Below are positions 47,848 through 57,138 of a stretch of 64,000 nucleotides of DNA, piece by piece. The notes beneath the pieces are model-generated. The model made no database searches. It was not told the DNA's origin and saw nothing but the letters and a program-made list of their open reading frames with translations. The DNA is taken from the NCBI GenBank assembly GCA_963719975.1, contig CAVRED010000008.1, positions 124,001 to 188,000 on the forward strand, given 5' to 3'. This stretch comes from Poindextera sp963719975 (GTDB lineage Bacteria; Pseudomonadota; Alphaproteobacteria; Caulobacterales; Caulobacteraceae). The position numbers were made by a program, and so were the translations under genes. Position 1 is the stretch's first letter. Each line of letters opens with the position of its first letter.

Positions 47848-49416
47848 TCAGTCGATGACATAGCCGACAGGCCCCTGATAGGTCTTGCCGGCCGTCGCGT
47901 CGGGGTGGGCCTTGTAGACCTTGTTCATACGGCCGAGCAGCGTGGTCTCGGCGTCTGTGGCGAGCTGGTAGCCGTCCGCTGGCGTCTGCAGGTTGGCGGG
48001 GCTGGTGGGGTTCACCAGGTAGGCGGTGACGATCACGACAAGCTCGCTCTCGCCGGACTGGTAGTCGCGGGAGCGGAAGAGTGCGCCGAGCACCGGCAGG
48101 TTCATCAGCCCGGGCAGCGAGTCCAGGTCCTGCTTGGTCTCCTCGTTCAGCAGGCCGGCGATCATCATCGACCCGCCGGAGGGCAGCTCGACCATGGTCT
48201 CGGCGCGGCGGACGGTGAGGCCAGGGATGGAGAGCGCCGCCGCGCCCGCGCCGTTGGAAAGCGTGAAGGCGCCCTGGTTGGTGAGTTCCGAGACCTCGGT
48301 CGAGATCTTCAGCGAGATGCGGCCGCCGGAGAGCACGACCGGCGTGAAGCCGAGACCGACGCCGAAGGTCTTGAAGTCGATCGTGACCTGACCCGACGAG
48401 CTCACGCCGGTCGGCACCGGGAATTCGCCGCCGGCGAGGAACTTGGCGGCCTCGCCGGAGACGGCGACGAGGTTGGGCTCGGCCAGCGTGCGCACCAGGC
48501 CGACGCTCTCGAAGGCGTCGATCGTGGCGTTGGCCTTGTTCAGACCGTTCGACCCGATGACGTTCTGCTGGGTGGCGGTGTTCCAGTTGGAGACGCCGGT
48601 CGAGCCGTTCTTGATGATCACGGGGCACAGCGCCCCAGTGGGGAAGCCAGGCCCGCAGGGCTCCTGCATCTCCGGCTGTGTCGTGGTGTCGACCTGGTAG
48701 CCGGTGCCTTTAAGTCCGCCGAGGACGGCGCCGTTGACGCCGAAGGTGGCCGCCTCGCCGAGCAGGAATTGCGGGCTGCCGGCCTGGCCGATCAGGGCGT
48801 TGATGTTGAAGCCGAGCTGCTTCACCACGGTGCGTTGCATCTCGACCATGCGCACCTTGAGCAGCACCTGCTCAGAGCCGCCGATCGAGAGCATGTCGAC
48901 CACGTTCGTCGGCAGTGCGGTGAACTGTTGCGCGATCTGCACAGCCTGGTCGGCCGACTTCAGGTCGGGCACGTCCCCGGACAGGATGAGGCTGGCGTTG
49001 ACCGACTCCACGTGGACGTGGGCGTTGGGGATGAGCCGGTCGATGGTTTGCTCGACGGCGCTGAAGTCCTGATCGACGCGGATGTTGAGCGCCAGGATGC
49101 GGCGCCCGGTGGCGTCGAAGAAGGCGGCGTCGGTCGCGCCGGGCGACAGGCCGACCACGTAGATTCGCCGAGGCGAACGCAGCACCGCGTCCGCGACCTT
49201 GGGATCGGTGACGAGAACGTCGCGCGCATCGACCGGCAGGTCGACGATCGCCGACTTGCCCTTGGGGATCGAGATGCTCTGGGCGTTGGTCGTGGCCAGG
49301 GCGACCCGCATGGGGTCCGGCGCCGCCGCCTGCGCGCGCGCCGAGGGCGACGCGAGCAAGACGGCCGGGAGCGCGAGAGCCGCGACGGCGAGGATGGATC
49401 TGATGAAGGGCTTCAT
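47848..49416 (-). CDS. cpaC: Tad pilus secretin CpaC
   Basis: A 522-residue outer-membrane secretin forming the pilus channel. Signal peptide (SILAVAALALPAVLLASPSA), then the pilus-formation N-terminal domain (about 40-115: KSAIVDLPVDARDVLVTDPK), a BON-like segment, and the secretin domain (about 270-480) with LAEPNLVAVSGEAAKFLAGG and VELPSGGSMMIAGLLNEETK. The ATG overlaps the stop of cpaB (ATGA). Confidence 0.96.
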   Translation of the reverse strand: MKPFIRSILAVAALALPAVLLASPSARAQAAAPDPMRVALATTNAQSISIPKGKSAIVDLPVDARDVLVTDPKVADAVLRSPRRIYVVGLSPGATDAAFFDATGRRILALNIRVDQDFSAVEQTIDRLIPNAHVHVESVNASLILSGDVPDLKSADQAVQIAQQFTALPTNVVDMLSIGGSEQVLLKVRMVEMQRTVVKQLGFNINALIGQAGSPQFLLGEAATFGVNGAVLGGLKGTGYQVDTTTQPEMQEPCGPGFPTGALCPVIIKNGSTGVSNWNTATQQNVIGSNGLNKANATIDAFESVGLVRTLAEPNLVAVSGEAAKFLAGGEFPVPTGVSSSGQVTIDFKTFGVGLGFTPVVLSGGRISLKISTEVSELTNQGAFTLSNGAGAAALSIPGLTVRRAETMVELPSGGSMMIAGLLNEETKQDLDSLPGLMNLPVLGALFRSRDYQSGESELVVIVTAYLVNPTSPANLQTPADGYQLATDAETTLLGRMNKVYKAHPDATAGKTYQGPVGYVID

Positions 49417-50300
49417 TGCAGGGTCACCGTCTCGGCGCTCTGGCCGCTGCGGAAGATGCGGACCTGACCGGTGTCGCCCTGATCGGTGGCGCGCCCGGAA
49501 GGCTCGTTGGCGTCTGAGTAGGGCCGCAGCGCGAGGACGACCTCGCCCTGGGCCTTGGCGCGGGCGATGACCTCGGTGTCGGCGGCGGCCACCTCGATGG
49601 TCGCGGTGCCGCCGATCTGCGACTGCTGGCCGTTCTTGGGCGGCTGGCTGCTCTGGTCGATCGCCAGCACGCGGACATTGCGCAGCAGGACCGCGGCCGT
49701 GTAGCCGGCGCGGCCGCTCGAGTTGTCGGCTGGCCGCGCCTGGACGACGTCGACGCGATCGCCCGGCAGGATGAAGCCGCCGGCCGCGTCGGACGCCGTC
49801 ACCGGAACCGCGACGGCGCGCATGCCTGGCTGCAGGACCACGGCCATGTAGCCGCCCGCTCCGCCGCGCACGAGCTTGGCATCGGTGATCGGCTCGTTGG
49901 CGAGGATCGCCTGGCGGACGATCGAGCCCGAGATCTGGTCCATGGGGTTCTGGCCGCCCGCGACCACGGCGCCCGCCGCCCTGACCGTCTGATTCGCCTG
50001 CTCGGCCACGGCGCCGGCGGCGCCGGTCGGGGCGATGCGCGCGCCTTGGCCATCGGTGATGAAGGCGGGATTCACGGCCGTCGAAGGCCAGTCCTGCCAG
50101 GTCAGGTCGTTGGAGGTGAGGCGCGAGCCCACCGGCAGGTCGTGGCGTGCGACCAGCACGCGGGCCATGGCCTGGGCCGGCTGTGCGGCGACGACGGGAG
50201 GCGGCGTTTTGTGCCGCGTCATCATTCCGACGATGAGGGCCAAACCGATCGCGCCGACGGCTGCGATCGCAAGGACGATGAAGATTCTGGCTCGACCCAT
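49413..50300 (-). CDS. cpaB: Pilus assembly protein CpaB
   Basis: A 295-residue periplasmic protein anchored by an N-terminal helix (IFIVLAIAAVGAIGLALIVG). SAF domain at about 45-115 (VLVARHDLPVGSRLTSNDLT), followed by the RcpC/CpaB domain (LQPGMRAVAVPVTASDAAGG and LPGDRVDVVQARP). CpaB works with the secretin CpaC, to whose gene it is translationally coupled. 78 bases separate it from cpaA. Confidence 0.95.
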   Translation of the reverse strand: MGRARIFIVLAIAAVGAIGLALIVGMMTRHKTPPPVVAAQPAQAMARVLVARHDLPVGSRLTSNDLTWQDWPSTAVNPAFITDGQGARIAPTGAAGAVAEQANQTVRAAGAVVAGGQNPMDQISGSIVRQAILANEPITDAKLVRGGAGGYMAVVLQPGMRAVAVPVTASDAAGGFILPGDRVDVVQARPADNSSGRAGYTAAVLLRNVRVLAIDQSSQPPKNGQQSQIGGTATIEVAAADTEVIARAKAQGEVVLALRPYSDANEPSGRATDQGDTGQVRIFRSGQSAETVTLQ

Positions 50301-50378
50301 CGCTGGCGGCTTTCTCGATGTGTGGGTCGAGCTTGCTCAGGCCATGGTTAACGACGCGCTAAGCGGCGTGATGAATGG

Positions 50379-50897
50379 TCAAAAACTTCCGTGCAGGCCG
50401 CTCACAAGCGGACTCAGCGGGAAGGCGACGAGCGCGCCGACGGCGATCGCGACCCCGTATGGGACCGCCTCGCCGGTCGTCGTGAGGCGCGCGAGCCAGG
50501 GCGGGGCGCCGGCAAGGTACGGCTTGAGCCATGCCGCGCGCACGTTGAGGAGCAGGAGCGCGAGCGCCCCGCCGACGAGCGCCGTCGCCATCAGGAAGGA
50601 GGCGATGGCCGGCAAGCCGAGCCAGAGCGCCACCGCCGCGAACAGCTTGGCGTCGCCGCCGCCGATCCACCCCGCGGCGAACAGGCCCATGGCGACAAGC
50701 AGGGCGCCCACCCCGAGCGCCAGGCAAACTCCGATCTCGTTGGGAGTGCGGCCGAGCAGCAGCGCCGCGGCCGGATACGCCGCGACGAGCGCGAGGTTCA
50801 GACGGTTGGGGATGGTGTAGCTGGCCATATCGGTCAGCGCCGCAGCGATGACCAACGCTGGGAAGACGCTCAACGCGGCAATTTGAAGAAGGGTCAC
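50379..50897 (-). CDS. cpaA: Prepilin peptidase CpaA
   Basis: A 172-residue type IV prepilin peptidase of the TadV/CpaA class (A24), without the N-terminal methylase part. The two catalytic aspartates are in ALTDMASYTIPN and in the GxGD-type motif GGGDAKLFAA. Five to six hydrophobic segments. Start is GTG. It cleaves Flp pilin and TadE-like pseudopilins. It follows the polytopic membrane-protein gene by 12 bases. Confidence 0.95.
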   Translation of the reverse strand: MTLLQIAALSVFPALVIAAALTDMASYTIPNRLNLALVAAYPAAALLLGRTPNEIGVCLALGVGALLVAMGLFAAGWIGGGDAKLFAAVALWLGLPAIASFLMATALVGGALALLLLNVRAAWLKPYLAGAPPWLARLTTTGEAVPYGVAIAVGALVAFPLSPLVSGLHGSF

Positions 50898-50909
50898 GTG
50901 GCGGTCTTC

Positions 50910-52500
50910 TCAGAACGTATCCGAGGCGACGATCGAGGCTAGTGGTGAAGGAAGGGTTGCGGGGGCCGAGGCTTCGCGCCGGCGGCGCGCCCAGTCGAGG
51001 ACTTGCAGCAGGCCGGCAAAGGGGAGCAGCCAGTCGACGCGCGCCTGGTAGCGGCTGTAGTCGCCGACCGTGGCGCCGCACAACAGGGCGTTGGCGAAGA
51101 CGAGGGCGAGGATGAGCGCGCTGAAACGCGTCAGATTGTCTTCGCGCCGAGCGCGGTCGCGCAGGAGCGCCGCCAAGACGATGGCCAGCGCGAGCCATTC
51201 GATCGCCGTCTGCATCGGGCCAAGCAGGCCCAGGTCCAGCGCGCCGCAAGCGAGCGCCCGGCCGCCGGCGGCGCAATGCGCCGCGCCGGGGGTGATCGTC
51301 TCGGTCTGCAGACGCCGCTCTGTATGTTCGGCGAGGAGGCCGCTCAGGCTGTCGAAGTCATGGCCGACGCCGGAGTTGAACACTTCGACCGCGCCGGCCG
51401 CCAGACGGCTGGACACCTCCCGCGGGCCGTCGATCGTGAGCGCGCCAATGACCAGCCGCGGCTGTTCGGCCACGAACCGTTCGCGGTGCGCGGCCTCGGC
51501 GTCTGTCACGCCGCGATACTGCAGCTGATCGTAGGCGCTGGCGCCGGCGCTCGCGGGCGGCGGCGGCACGAGCGGATAGAGGCCCAGATAATATTCCGGA
51601 TAGTCCGCCTTGACCGCGACGAGGTCGCACGACGCCAGGTGCGCGTCCGGACAGACGTGTCTGAGGTAGGTCTGTCCCGCGCCGTCGGCGAGGACGCGGC
51701 TGGCCAGGAACGGCGCCGCGACAGGGGCGCGCCCGAACGCCGCGGTCAGGACCGCCTGGCCCCCCGCCGCGACCAAGAGGCTGAGGGCCAGGACGCCCGC
51801 GACCGGCCCGACGCGGGCAGCGGCTTTCGGCAGGCCTTCGCCGGCGTACAGCATGACGCCCGCGAGGAGCGCGGCCGCCAAATTCAGGCCGTTGGCCGAG
51901 TGGGCGAGCGCCCCGTAGAGAGCCACCGCCCCAAAGCGCGACGCGGCTCCCGCGCCCGATCCCGGGCGGCCGCGTGATGAGCAGAGCCCCCGCCAGGATC
52001 GCCAGCCCGCCAAACAGGTCGGGCATGACGTAGGCCGCCTCGAACCCGAGCGTCGAGAGCGCCGCGAGCGCGACGACGAGCCCGAGATAGGCCCAGTCCG
52101 CCGTCGGGATGAGGGCTCGGACCGCCAGGTGGAGCACCCAGGCCGCAACAAGGGCCTGGACGGCGGCGACCAGCCAGAGGCCCCCAACCGACGTCAGCAG
52201 GTAGACGGGAACCGCGTAGAAGGCCGAGCGCGCCGTGAGCAGCGTGAGCGTGAACCGCAAGTCGCCCGCGCTGGCGCCATGCGCTCCGATCTCCCAGCCG
52301 TGCAACGGCCGGCCCGGGATCCAGGGTTGGCCGGCGGACGGCCACGGTCGAAGAACCGCCTCCACGATGTCGCGACCCCAGCCCCAATAGGCGGGCGTGT
52401 CGTAGAAGACGAACGGTCGGCCCCAAACCAGCGCGGGCGCGAGCAGGACGCCCGCGCCGAGCAAGATCAGGAAGACGCGTTGTGCAGCCCGCGGGGCCAT
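50910..52500 (-). CDS. Polytopic membrane protein of unknown function in the Tad locus (one frameshift)
   Basis: Not recognised. About 529 residues after correcting one shift between about 51895 and 51980. The N-terminus is a TM helix (VFLILLGAGVLLAPALVWGR) followed by FVFYDTPAYWGWGRDI. At least eight further hydrophobic segments and a roughly 180-residue non-membrane region in the second half follow. The layout, a short acidic first loop and many TM helices, recalls GT-C type glycosyltransferases, but I cannot identify the family. It lies between pilA's terminator and cpaA, 12 bases before the latter, so it is probably the first gene of the cpa operon. Confidence 0.72.
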
Positions 52501-52522
52501 GCGCCAGACCCTTGCGACAATG

Positions 52523-52550
52523 AAAAGGCCGCGGCGATGAAGCCGCGGCC
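52523..52550 (-). terminator. Intrinsic terminator of pilA
   Basis: On the minus strand GGCCGCGGC and GCCGCGGCC form a perfect 9-bp stem with a 6-base loop (TTCATC), followed directly by TTTT. It begins 29 bases after the pilA stop codon and should separate the pilin transcript from the downstream membrane-protein/cpa operon. Confidence 0.9.
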
Positions 52551-52579
52551 GATTCTTTGTCTCTTCGCCTGCGAGCGAG

Positions 52580-52741
52580 TTAGATGCTCGTGGCGACCGT
52601 GTTGAACTTGGTCGAGAGGTTGGTGCCGACTGCGGTCACCGCACCGATGATCACGACCGCGATCAGGGCGACGATGAGGCCGTACTCGATGGCCGTGGCG
52701 CCCAACTCGTTCTTCGTAAAACGCGAAACGAACTTGGACAT
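52580..52741 (-). CDS. pilA: Flp family type IVb pilin
   Basis: Major Tad pilin, 53-residue precursor. A short basic leader (MSKFVSRFTKNELG) is cleaved after Gly by CpaA. The mature protein starts ATAIEYGLIVALIAVVIIGA, with the conserved Glu-Tyr pair of Flp pilins and the hydrophobic spine helix. The ATG at 52741 was chosen over an in-frame upstream codon at 52783 because it gives the normal leader. It is followed by a strong terminator, so it is probably transcribed alone and highly. Confidence 0.96.
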   Translation of the reverse strand: MSKFVSRFTKNELGATAIEYGLIVALIAVVIIGAVTAVGTNLSTKFNTVATSI

Positions 52742-53051
52742 TGCTTGATCTCCTAATTCAGCAAGCATGGACTGGAGGATCAAGCCATCCGGCCTGCTCG
52801 CCCCCGATTACGATGGGCACTTTGCGCGGCCGCACTTAATACGCAGTAAACAGCAGAGTATTGCTGAGAATATTTGTTGGTTTACGGCTATTTACAATGA
52901 CTATCGATTAACCAATGCCATAGAACGATGATCGGCAGGTGCTGATCCACGCATTATGACTCACGCGCGCGTGAGTGCGCGGTCTTTCAGGATTTGTTGA
53001 CCATTCCGACCCAGTCTCGGCTGGACATTCGTCCGACTGGGAGCGCCTCCG
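52742..53051. other. pilA / CpaC-N-like divergent intergenic region
   Basis: A 310-base AT-richer region containing the pilA promoter and that of the divergent gene at 53052. It includes the candidate CtrA box at 52836-52850 and an isolated TTAACC at 52908. No ORF or RNA gene was seen. Confidence 0.6.
52836..52850 (-). promoter_or_regulatory. Candidate CtrA box upstream of pilA
   Basis: On the minus strand TTTA-CTGCGTA-TTAA matches TTAA-N7-TTAA at 7 of 8 positions with exact spacing. It lies about 95 bases upstream of the pilA start. CtrA directly activates pilA in Caulobacter crescentus, which supports the call. Confidence 0.6.
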
Positions 53052-53561
53052 ATGCGCCGTGCGATCGCCTTCTTCGCCTTGGTCCTGGCAGCGACGCTGT
53101 TCGCCGAGGCGGCGATCGCCGCCCCTGGCGGGCTGGCGATTGAACTCAACCGCAGCCAACGTGTCGTCCTGGCCGGGACGCCCGCCAACATCTCAGTGGC
53201 CGATCCTGGCATCGCCGACGTTGCGATCATCGACACCCACAGCATCGTGGTGATCGGCAAGTCCTTCGGCGTTACCGACATTGTCGTCAGCGACCACGCC
53301 GGGCGGCTCCTGATGGATAGCCGCGTGGCGGTCGTGCCCTCGGAGGAACAGCGCGTCACCGTCTATCGCGGCGTCCAGGGCACCGAGTACAGCTGCATCG
53401 GCCGCTGCGGAAACGACGGCGCCGCCGGCGCCGCTGGTTCGAGCGGCTCCGCCTCGGCGGCCGGCGGCCCGTCGCAAGCCACCAACGCGGCGGGAATCGC
53501 GCAGTCCCCGGTGACGGTTACGACGGCGACGGCCTACGGCCCGCCGCACGCCTCGCAATAG
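53052..53561 (+). CDS. Secreted pilus-formation N-terminal-domain protein (CpaC N-domain-like)
   Basis: A 169-residue protein with a signal peptide (AIAFFALVLAATLFAEAAIA). A single domain resembles the N-terminal pilus-formation domain of CpaC (LAIELNRSQRVVLAGTPANI and SVADPGIADVAIIDTHSIVV, then GKSFGVTDIVVSDHAGRLL). A Gly/Ala/Ser-rich tail follows with two Cys (SCIGRC) and no secretin domain. It is probably periplasmic and may associate with the Tad secretin. It lies divergent from pilA and upstream of the TadE-like genes. Confidence 0.85.
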   Translation: MRRAIAFFALVLAATLFAEAAIAAPGGLAIELNRSQRVVLAGTPANISVADPGIADVAIIDTHSIVVIGKSFGVTDIVVSDHAGRLLMDSRVAVVPSEEQRVTVYRGVQGTEYSCIGRCGNDGAAGAAGSSGSASAAGGPSQATNAAGIAQSPVTVTTATAYGPPHASQ

Positions 53562-53630
53562 GCGCCGCGGCGGCTGAATCCGATTCCAGCTTAAGCGTCG
53601 ATTAGGGACGGCGCGCATAAGCTGGCGGCC

Positions 53631-54191
53631 ATGCGGGGACTCTCAACAGGTTTAGGCTCGCTCGGCCGCTTCGTGCGGCGCTTTGCGCTCGGCCGCCGCG
53701 GCGCCGCGGCGGTGGAGTTCGCCCTGGTCTCGATCCCGTTCCTGATGCTGACCTTCGGCATCATCGAAATCGCACTGATCTATGTGGTTTCGATCTCGCT
53801 CGAGAACGCCACCTACCAGGCGGCGCGCGAAATCCGCACCGGCCAGCTGCAGACAGCCGGGGGCTCGACCGCGACGTCGTTCACGACCCTCGTCTGCAAC
53901 AACATGAGCTGGATGGGCGCGGGCTGCACGTCGAACCTCAGCGTCAGCGTGCAGACCTTCTCGACCTTCGGCGGGGTGACATCCGCCAATCCGGTTTCGG
54001 GCGGCACGGTGAACAAGGCGAGCCTGCCCTACCAGATGGGCGGACCCGGCGACATCGTCCTGGTGCAGTCCTTCTATCAGTGGACCGTCCTGGCTCCGGC
54101 GCTTGACAACATCGGGACGCCTTTGACCGGCGGCCAGATGCTGCTGCAGTCGTCGGCCGTCTTCCGCAACGAGCCCTACAGCTCCTCATGA
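53631..54191 (+). CDS. TadE-family pseudopilin
   Basis: A 186-residue TadE/TadG-like minor pilin. The N-terminal part has a basic stretch, then RRGAAAVEFALVSIPFLMLT with the TadE glutamate at the start of the hydrophobic helix, followed by the processing-type motif and ENATYQAAREIRTGQ. The rest is a soluble periplasmic domain with two Cys. The stop overlaps the next TadE-like start (ATGA). CpaA is the likely processing enzyme. Confidence 0.9.
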   Translation: MRGLSTGLGSLGRFVRRFALGRRGAAAVEFALVSIPFLMLTFGIIEIALIYVVSISLENATYQAAREIRTGQLQTAGGSTATSFTTLVCNNMSWMGAGCTSNLSVSVQTFSTFGGVTSANPVSGGTVNKASLPYQMGGPGDIVLVQSFYQWTVLAPALDNIGTPLTGGQMLLQSSAVFRNEPYSSS

Positions 54192-54736
54192 GCCGCAAGC
54201 CGTCATCCCTCGCGCGCCTGCCCAAGGACAAACGGGGCGTCTCGGCCATCGAGTTCGCCTTCATCGCGCCGGTCCTGATCCTGGCCTATTTTGGCTTGGC
54301 CGAGCTGTGCGGCGCCATGCTGGCCGAGCGGAAGGCCAGTCACGCCGCTTCGGCGATCGGCGACCTCGTCGCCCAGGCGACGTCGATCCACGACAGCGAT
54401 ATTTCGAACATCTTCGCGGTCGGCGGCATCATCATGGCGCCGAACTCGAGCGCGACCCTCGGCATGCGGGTCACCAGCGTCCAGGCCGGCGCGACCGCCA
54501 CCGCCACCACTGTCGGCTGGAGCGACGCCAGCGGCACGATGACCGCCAACACCGCCGGCGCCAACATCTCGATCCCGGCCAACATGATCGCGGCCAATCA
54601 GAGCATCATCCGCGCCGACGTGACCTACACCTACAACGTGCCGGTGGCGTACCTGCTGCCCAGCGCCTTCACCTACAACTACACCTTCTACCTTAGGCCG
54701 CGGATCGTCGATCCGATCCCGCGCGTCAGCCCTTAG
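54188..54736 (+). CDS. TadE/TadG-family pseudopilin
   Basis: A 182-residue second TadE-like protein. KRGVSAIEFAFIAPVLILAY carries the conserved Glu and membrane helix; a periplasmic domain rich in Ala/Thr follows (ASHAASAIGDLVAQA). It is translationally coupled to the first pseudopilin. Too short to be a classical TadG with a von Willebrand domain. It ends 15 bases before the convergent MFS stop. Confidence 0.9.
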   Translation: MSRKPSSLARLPKDKRGVSAIEFAFIAPVLILAYFGLAELCGAMLAERKASHAASAIGDLVAQATSIHDSDISNIFAVGGIIMAPNSSATLGMRVTSVQAGATATATTVGWSDASGTMTANTAGANISIPANMIAANQSIIRADVTYTYNVPVAYLLPSAFTYNYTFYLRPRIVDPIPRVSP

Positions 54737-54751
54737 TTCCGGCCGACCTCG

Positions 54752-56212
54752 CTAGCTCGCGAAGTCGCGGTTCCCGCGCCTCAGGAACAGCAGTCCGACA
54801 AAGCCGATCGCCAGGAGAACGGTGATCATGGCGAATCCGCCCTGCTGGCTCTTGAACAGGCGCGTGCCGATGTTGACCATCATCGGCGCCAGCCAGACGG
54901 TCGCCGTTCCCGAGACCGCGTAGGCGCCGAAGAAGGCCCCGGTCTGATCCGGAGGCGTCAGACGCGTGAGCAGGGTTCGGCTCGAGGCGTAGTGGGCGGT
55001 GATGAAGATCGCATTGGAAAAGCCGATCAGAGTGAAGATCCACTCCGGCAGGGTGCGGAAGAACGGTCCGTTCCACATCGGCGCGTGAAGGGCCGGATTG
55101 TAGTGCCAGAAGAAGAAGATGCGGTCCGGCCCCATGCCGAGCAGCGCGATGATGCCGAGCAATGACATCAGGATCTCGAGCTGCACCGCGCGCCTCGGCC
55201 CGAAGACGCTGTCGAAGAAGCGGGCGAGGAAGCCGCCGATGACGGCGAGCACGGTCAGGATGATGCCGATCACCAGCATCTCGAGCGCGCCCCAGTGCAT
55301 CACGCCGGTGGCGTAGATCCCGAAAAAGGTGAGCACGGCGGTCATCCCGTCGACGTAGAAGCTGCGAGCGACCAGGAAGATGGCCGCGTCGCGGAAGCGG
55401 CCCACGGTCGTCACCATGCGCCAGAGCGAGCGAGCGCCATTGGCGAAGGCGGCCGGCACGGAAACCGCCGAGCGGGCGGCGTCGGGGGTGAACAGCAGGA
55501 TCGGAATCGTGCCGAGCAGAAGCATGACGGCGGTCATCGGCCCGACCAGACGTTCGGGCTGGTGCAGCGCCTGGCTGATCCCGAACAACGGGACCTTGGG
55601 CACCCACGGCCAGTTGGTCTTCCCCGGCAGCATGAAGGCCCAGGCGAGGAAGAGGAAGAGAATGAGCGCAAACGCATTGCCGAGCGCGAGCGCCAGGCTG
55701 GAAGCCTTGTGCGCCCCGCCCATCCCCGCCGCGCGTACGAGCAGCGAGTTGTGGATGACCTCGGTGTAGCTGAACAGGATGGCCACGATCGTGGTCATCA
55801 GCATGACCACGACAATGGGCAGGCCGGAGCCGTCCGGTTTGGCCCACCAGAGCGCGAACATCAGCGGCAGCATCAGCGCCACGGCCAGCGCCAACCAGCC
55901 CTTGCGGCGACCGAGCTGGTCGATCGAGGCGCCGAGGAAGGGTGCGGTGGCCATGGTCAGCCAGCCGGAATACTGGCTCCACTGGGAGATGACTTCCTGG
56001 CCGGCGGTCGGGTTGGAGTGGGGCCAGCCCACCATCACCGAGCCCACGTAGGGCATGAAGATGTAGATGATGATGAGGATGACGTACGGGTCGCGCGCGC
56101 CTTCGAAGACCGACCAGGACACCGCGCCCAGCGACAGGCGCCCCGACGTCTCCGAAGACGTCTCGACGTCCGGCCGCAGATCCGCCTCGGGCAACGGCAT
56201 CAGCTCGGTCAA
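54752..56212 (-). CDS. MFS transporter, UMF1/Atg22-like
   Basis: A 486-residue transporter with about 12 helices. The N-terminal SWSVFEGARDPYVILIIIYI and DQLGRRKGWLALAVALMLPL motifs match the unknown-major-facilitator (UMF1/Atg22-like) group, in which eukaryotic Atg22 is a vacuolar amino-acid effluxer. The bacterial substrate is unknown. Start is TTG 56212, supported by AGGGAGGT six bases upstream; ATG at 56200 is an alternative. Confidence 0.82.
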   Translation of the reverse strand: MTELMPLPEADLRPDVETSSETSGRLSLGAVSWSVFEGARDPYVILIIIYIFMPYVGSVMVGWPHSNPTAGQEVISQWSQYSGWLTMATAPFLGASIDQLGRRKGWLALAVALMLPLMFALWWAKPDGSGLPIVVVMLMTTIVAILFSYTEVIHNSLLVRAAGMGGAHKASSLALALGNAFALILFLFLAWAFMLPGKTNWPWVPKVPLFGISQALHQPERLVGPMTAVMLLLGTIPILLFTPDAARSAVSVPAAFANGARSLWRMVTTVGRFRDAAIFLVARSFYVDGMTAVLTFFGIYATGVMHWGALEMLVIGIILTVLAVIGGFLARFFDSVFGPRRAVQLEILMSLLGIIALLGMGPDRIFFFWHYNPALHAPMWNGPFFRTLPEWIFTLIGFSNAIFITAHYASSRTLLTRLTPPDQTGAFFGAYAVSGTATVWLAPMMVNIGTRLFKSQQGGFAMITVLLAIGFVGLLFLRRGNRDFAS

Positions 56213-56309
56213 GCGCGCACCTCCCTTATGTTTTCGTTGAGCGGCAGCGCGGCCGCCGAGGGACCCTAGCGGGTTTCAAACACTTGTCAGCCGGAAACCC
56301 GGCTCGGGT

Positions 56310-57089
56310 CTAGGCGAGCAGTCGCGCCGCGATTGCCGCGCGGGCTTCGGCGTCGACGCCGAGCACGTCTTCGAGGTAGGCCACGACATCGCCGTGGGCG
56401 GCCTCGATGGCCTCGAACGCCGCCTTCAGATACCCCGCTTCGACGGCCATGGCGGTCCTGACGGCCTCGTCTGTCGGGGTGCGGCCGGTGTGTTCGGCGA
56501 TCACGTCCGCGACCAGATGCATCCGCTCTTCGATGCGCGCGGCGGTGTTGGTGAGCAGATAGTCCTCAAAGATGTCGTCCTCGCCGACCCCGAGCAGGCG
56601 GTGGGTGAGCGCGGCCAAAAGACCGGTGCGGTCCTTGCCGGCCGCGCAATGGATCAGAATGGGCCCGTCGACCTCGGCCAGGGCGCGGAAATAGCGCGAG
56701 AAGAGATCAACGTGGCGCGCTTCGAACGGCGCGGCGCGCATGTAGTCCATCAGGTAGCCGCGGAAGGCGTCGGCGCTGGCGTCGGAGCGTTTGATGAACT
56801 CGATCCAGGGATCGGACGTCGCCTCGTTGGTCGGGTTCTCGATCACCAGCGCGGCGAAGCCCTCGTGCCTGCGCGACGGCATGCGTTCGCGCTCCTCGCC
56901 GCGGCGCAGATCGACGACGGCGGCGAGCCCAAGCCCGGCGATCGCGTCCAGGTCGGCGTCGGTGGCCTGGGCGTGATGGGCCGAGCGGTAGAGCCGCCCG
57001 TGCTTGACCCGCCGGCCGCCGCGAGCCGCATAGCCGCCGAAATCGCGGAAGTTCCCAACGCCCTCGAGGCGGACAATTCGATCGTGCAT
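56310..57089 (-). CDS. Tyrosine/dual-specificity phosphatase family protein
   Basis: A 259-residue phosphatase of the bacterial protein-tyrosine phosphatase (Y_phosphatase3) type. It opens with LEGVGNFRDFGGYAARGGRR, followed by GLAAVVDLRRGEERE and the P-loop HCAAGKDRTG with catalytic Cys and Arg. Residue Lys following Gly in the P-loop is typical of this subfamily, which may act on phosphotyrosine or phosphoinositides. Probably cytoplasmic. 49 bases downstream of nrdB on the same strand. Confidence 0.93.
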   Translation of the reverse strand: MHDRIVRLEGVGNFRDFGGYAARGGRRVKHGRLYRSAHHAQATDADLDAIAGLGLAAVVDLRRGEERERMPSRRHEGFAALVIENPTNEATSDPWIEFIKRSDASADAFRGYLMDYMRAAPFEARHVDLFSRYFRALAEVDGPILIHCAAGKDRTGLLAALTHRLLGVGEDDIFEDYLLTNTAARIEERMHLVADVIAEHTGRTPTDEAVRTAMAVEAGYLKAAFEAIEAAHGDVVAYLEDVLGVDAEARAAIAARLLA

Positions 57090-57138
57090 GCGGCCTCTGT
57101 TAGCCGCCTTATGTGACGATTGCGAGGAGCTGCGACCG

